Positions 5,866 to 8,197 of a stretch of DNA of 8,197 nt are shown here, piece by piece. A program made the position numbers and the translations under genes. Each line of letters begins with the position of its first letter. Position 1 is the first letter of the stretch. Origin of the DNA: Planctomycetaceae bacterium (GTDB lineage Bacteria > Planctomycetota > Phycisphaerae > Phycisphaerales > SM1A02); contig CANJIC010000081.1 of assembly GCA_947474205.1 (NCBI GenBank), positions 1-8,197 of the forward strand, read 5' to 3'. Below the pieces are notes generated by a model, which saw only the letters and a list, made by a program, of their open reading frames with translations, was not told the DNA's origin and did no database searches.

Positions 5866-7611
5866 CTACGCCGTCATCGGCGCAGGTAAACCTAGCTGCG
5901 CGAATGTTTCTGCGATAGACGCTTCGTGCTCCGCGCGATACTGCGCGTCGGAATCAATGACTGGCTTGGCAAGAATTTTCTCAAACATTGCGCGCGTGTA
6001 CACGGGCTTCACGGCCGCGGTTGACTTGGCGCCCATTTGATTTAGGTTGCTGGAAAAAATTCCCGCCGCGCTGACGGGAAGAAAATCCTCGTAACGCAAC
6101 CCTTTCACTTGCGCAAAACCAAGCTGCACCAGTTGATGAATATCGCGGGTGTGTATGGATCCGCGCGCAGCAATGCCCTTGGCCGTTGCGCTGTAGTGGC
6201 CATAGACAAGCCCGTGTTGCAAGAGCGCTGAAAGTGTTTTTGGAAATGGCGAGAATGGCTTTGCGTACAGCGCTTCAAACGCGGCGAAGTCGCGCTTGGC
6301 AAGCGACGGATCCGCATCGCGCGCGGTGTCGGCCTGCTCCAAGCAACGGTCATACAACTCGCGGCCCACCGGTGTGGTGGCGTAGCCGCGCTCCTCTATT
6401 TCACCAAAGCGCGCGGTGTGCGTTGCGTGAATCACGCTGGCGTTTGCGTTTGCGTTTGTGTTTGCGTTTGTGTTTGTGTTTGTGTTTGTGTTTGTGTTTG
6501 TGTTTGTGTTTGTGTTTGTGTTTGTGTTTGCGTTTGCGTTGGAGTTGTGAAATTGCACGGGCTCGGTGAGCGCTTTGTACGCGTCTTGACGCAGCAGAAT
6601 GGGCGTGTCTTGCGACGGACCTTCGGTGAACTCTTTAAAGCCGGCGTGCTTGAGATTGACCAGCGCAAATTGGGGCAATTGCAGCGTTGTGACAAGCGTG
6701 TCCACCAAGTGCGCAATATCGCTTGTCGACACGGTTGCGCGCGTGAACAAATCAACATGCGCGTAATCAAGGTGCCTGAAGTGAAGCAGCAACCAATCTT
6801 GATCGGCCGCGGCGCACAGGCGCGTAAGCGTGGTGGTGATGCGCGCGCGCAGAGCGTCTTCTTGCAACTCGCCCATGCAAAATTTCATGGACGCCGTATA
6901 CAGGTCCATGCAAAAAGTATTGGGCGTGAGATGGTTCAAACAATGCGAATCAAAGCAGGCAATGTCCGCGGCAATTTTAAAACCCGCGTCGCACAGTTCG
7001 GTGTACAAAGCGTGGTCGCGCGCATTGCCAGTCCATTTGAAGATGCGGTCAACTCCCTCGCGCACAAGGGCGTTGAAATCGTGCGCATTGAGTCCGCCTT
7101 GAGTCTCATTTTTTTCTATGAGATGTTTTGCGCTGGCTGAAATCACCTCGCGCGTGGCTAGAAGCGCTTCAACGCGCCCGCGTGTTGTCGCGTCGAAATA
7201 ATCCGTGACCAGCAGTGATGTGAACATGCGATGCTCGGGCTTGATGGCCGAACGAAACGCCGTGGCAATGACGGGCTTGCTCTTGGCGCCCACGTTGGTC
7301 ATGTCATAGAAGTTGTGGGGCTGCATTGCAAAGGCCGCGAAATAGCGGGTAATCCAGCGATATTCATCGGCGCGGCCAATGCGAATGGCGCCGTGGCGCT
7401 CGCCACTTGTTTGATTCAGTTGCTGCGGAGAAATAGCGAAACCCATATGCAAGCGCGCCGCCAAGTCGCACACGGTTGTGTTGCACACATGGTTTACCGC
7501 AAGACTGCGGTCATACATGGGGACTTCTTTGGCGAACATGTTGGACAACTCGCCAAAAAGTTTATTTTGCATTGAGACAGGATCACAAAATACGGTGGCG
7601 GTGTCGGTCAT
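5866..7611 (-). CDS. DUF1338 family protein, HglS/YdcJ-like 2-oxoadipate dioxygenase/decarboxylase
   Basis: Characterised DUF1338 members (HglS) are Fe(II) enzymes that convert 2-oxoadipate to D-2-hydroxyglutarate and CO2 in lysine breakdown. From memory, HglS binds metal with His70, His226 and Glu294 and substrate with Arg74. Here ERHGAIR gives His73 and Arg77, LNHLTP gives His227, and FGEIEERG (about 402-409) supplies the glutamate. MFGEL-like KLFGELSNMFAKEVP opens the domain; EGPSQDTPILLRQDAYKALTEPV and RGYATTPVGRELYD are also family segments. The 581-residue length exceeds the usual 450-465. The excess fits two inserts: a helical stretch about 245-324 and an Asn-Thr/Ala dipeptide repeat at 358-391. 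The frame opens at a TTG (7614), but AAAGGA (7621-7616) is better placed for the ATG at 7611 (4 bases against 1). The stop is TAG. Because of the inserts, substrate specificity may differ from HglS. Confidence 0.88.
   Translation of the reverse strand: MTDTATVFCDPVSMQNKLFGELSNMFAKEVPMYDRSLAVNHVCNTTVCDLAARLHMGFAISPQQLNQTSGERHGAIRIGRADEYRWITRYFAAFAMQPHNFYDMTNVGAKSKPVIATAFRSAIKPEHRMFTSLLVTDYFDATTRGRVEALLATREVISASAKHLIEKNETQGGLNAHDFNALVREGVDRIFKWTGNARDHALYTELCDAGFKIAADIACFDSHCLNHLTPNTFCMDLYTASMKFCMGELQEDALRARITTTLTRLCAAADQDWLLLHFRHLDYAHVDLFTRATVSTSDIAHLVDTLVTTLQLPQFALVNLKHAGFKEFTEGPSQDTPILLRQDAYKALTEPVQFHNSNANANTNTNTNTNTNTNTNTNTNTNANTNANANASVIHATHTARFGEIEERGYATTPVGRELYDRCLEQADTARDADPSLAKRDFAAFEALYAKPFSPFPKTLSALLQHGLVYGHYSATAKGIAARGSIHTRDIHQLVQLGFAQVKGLRYEDFLPVSAAGIFSSNLNQMGAKSTAAVKPVYTRAMFEKILAKPVIDSDAQYRAEHEASIAETFAQLGLPAPMTA
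6439..6540 (-). repeat. In-frame hexanucleotide microsatellite, 17 units, encoding (Asn-Thr/Ala)17
   Basis: On the coding (minus) strand the unit is AACACA or AACGCA, repeated 17 times without interruption over 102 bp. The order is two Asn-Ala units, ten Asn-Thr, one Asn-Ala, one Asn-Thr, three Asn-Ala. The central ten units are perfect copies and the flanks carry the C/T variant. Because the unit is six bases, gain or loss of copies changes protein length but not reading frame. It lies in the DUF1338 gene between the conserved PILLRQDAYKALTEPV and FGEIEERG segments. Confidence 0.97.
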
Positions 7612-7653
7612 CAAATCCTTTTTAAACGGTGAGTGATGTGTGCATTGGTGATT

Positions 7654-7683
7654 GCGAAGTCAAGCGAATTCAAGCGAAGTCAA
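7654..7683. repeat. Three tandem 10-bp repeats upstream of the DUF1338 gene
   Basis: GCGAAGTCAA (7654-7663), GCGAATTCAA (7664-7673) and GCGAAGTCAA (7674-7683) are head-to-tail copies with one substitution in the middle unit. The 10-bp period is close to one helical turn, so all copies face the same side of the DNA. They lie 43-72 bp upstream of the ATG at 7611. On the coding strand each reads TTGA(C/A)TTCGC, so each also contains a -35-like hexamer (TTGACT or TTGAAT). They could be an operator array or slippage-generated sequence; no matching -10 was found. Confidence 0.65.
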
Positions 7684-7763
7684 ATCTATGGCAAAGCATT
7701 TGTGCGGCATTACAAAATGTATTCTGACTTTTTTGTCGTCAAAGGATAGACGCCCATTCCAAC

Positions 7764-7790
7764 CAAGTCGAGCGAAGCGCTTACGACTTG
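7764..7790 (-). terminator. Hairpin overlapping the stop of the carbonic anhydrase gene (weak terminator candidate)
   Basis: CAAGTCG (7764-7770) pairs with CGACTTG (7784-7790). Inside, AGCG (7771-7774) pairs with CGCT (7778-7781), leaving a three-base loop and a two-base bulge. The hairpin covers the last two sense codons and the TAA of the carbonic anhydrase gene. No T-run follows on the minus strand, so it is not a standard intrinsic terminator; it may mark the mRNA 3' end or assist other termination. Confidence 0.4.
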
Positions 7791-8197
7791 ATGCGCGAAC
7801 TTGGCTCAAGCGCGCGCACGGAATCCACCATTGGCGTGAGGTCTCGAATGCGGCCATCATTTAAAGCATAAATCCAGCCGTGCACTTTCACGCCGCGCGC
7901 CCCCGCCGCTTGCAACGCCGGCGACTCGCGCACATGTGTCACTTGCACGGCCACATTCAATTCACACAGGCGATTCTTTTTCGCGGCCTCATTGGGCTGG
8001 CTTTCAATATCGTCGCGATAAAATTTGGCAATGTCGCGCACATGACGAATCCAGTGGTCCACCATGCAACCGTGGCTAGGCTCCAGCGCCGCGTTGATGC
8101 CGCCGCAGCCGTAATGCCCGCACACAATAATGTGCTCCACCTGCAACACGCGCACCGCAAAGTCCAGCACGGCCAGACAATTCAGATCGCTGTGCAC
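7781..8197 (-). CDS. can: Beta-class carbonic anhydrase (Can-like), partial, 5' end beyond the window
   Basis: This is the C-terminal 138 residues of a beta-carbonic anhydrase, the zinc enzyme that interconverts CO2 and bicarbonate in the cytoplasm. HSDLNCLAVLDFAV then VEHIIVCGHYGCGGI closely match the bacterial Can group; His28 and Cys31 of the fragment are the second pair of zinc ligands. Further family segments are CELNVAVQV (78-86) and KVHGWIYALNDGRIRDL (104-120). The first zinc ligands (CxDSR) should lie to the right of the window. The GTG at 8197-8195 is an internal valine codon of a VHSDLN-like stretch and not a start. It precedes the DUF1338 gene on the same strand with a 169-bp gap, so they are probably separate units. 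Confidence 0.95.
   Translation of the reverse strand: MHSDLNCLAVLDFAVRVLQVEHIIVCGHYGCGGINAALEPSHGCMVDHWIRHVRDIAKFYRDDIESQPNEAAKKNRLCELNVAVQVTHVRESPALQAAGARGVKVHGWIYALNDGRIRDLTPMVDSVRALEPSSRIKS

Noticed and set aside
5869..5882. Hairpin CGCCG-TCAT-CGGCG just inside the end of the DUF1338 gene as a shared terminator
   Set aside because: The stem is only 5 bp, has no T-run in either direction, and lies in coding sequence.
6418..7140. Plus-strand 240-residue open frame with a long Cys-Val repeat
   Set aside because: It is the antisense reading of the DUF1338 microsatellite. The opposite strand carries a conserved enzyme across the whole interval, and there is no start signal or domain here.
7652..7864. 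Plus-strand 70-residue open frame
   Set aside because: It is a low-quality frame overlapping the conserved carbonic anhydrase C-terminus on the other strand, with no domain.
5866..8197. Functional operon of carbonic anhydrase and the CO2-releasing DUF1338 enzyme
   Set aside because: The order is on the same strand and the chemistry is suggestive, but the 169-bp gap, the hairpin at the carbonic anhydrase stop and the separate upstream repeats argue for independent units; no direct evidence links them.

Overview
The window (8,197 bases, moderately GC-rich) looks like chromosomal DNA from a bacterium of the Planctomycetota/Verrucomicrobiota group, most likely a Phycisphaerae-type planctomycete. 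This is an inference from three signs: a secreted protein ending in a PEP-CTERM-like tail of the form PSPGAVALIGLAGLVARRRR, sparse and weak Shine-Dalgarno sites with at least one apparently leaderless gene, and the mix of protein families. There are no rRNA or tRNA genes, CRISPR arrays, transposases or phage genes.

Left part (1-2037). Two plus-strand genes lie 17 bp apart. The first encodes a YoaK/DUF1275 membrane protein with a STAS-like C-terminal domain. The second encodes an ArsR-like winged-helix regulator. The regulator has its own near-consensus sigma70 promoter (TTGAAA, 17 bp, TATAAT) in the end of the first gene. Its -10 lies inside a perfect AT-only palindrome and only 8 bp before the ATG, so the transcript should be leaderless and may be autoregulated. 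A bidirectional hairpin terminator closes this pair and the convergent gene that follows.

Middle (2038-4155). A minus-strand gene encodes a secreted, probably concanavalin-fold protein with a PEP-CTERM-like anchor. Upstream of it is a 572-bp non-coding stretch with several inverted and direct repeats. Next comes a plus-strand gene that keeps only the N-terminal DUF1016 half of a YhcG-type PDDEXK nuclease; its tail runs out of frame into the next gene.

Right part (4046-8197). A plus-strand COG2509-type FAD-dependent dehydrogenase faces a minus-strand DUF1338 protein (2-oxoadipate dioxygenase/decarboxylase family, HglS/YdcJ-like) with 2 bp between their stop codons. Each carries an unusual Asn-rich internal insert. 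In the DUF1338 protein this is a 102-bp, 17-unit in-frame hexanucleotide microsatellite encoding (Asn-Thr/Ala)17. Three phased 10-bp repeats lie upstream of the DUF1338 start. A beta-class carbonic anhydrase (Can-like) on the minus strand runs off the right edge.

I see no complete multi-gene defence or mobile system. The most unusual items are the microsatellite-bearing DUF1338 enzyme, the phased repeats in front of it, the leaderless palindromic promoter, and the DUF1275-STAS fusion. The genes appear to be independent housekeeping or accessory units and not one pathway.
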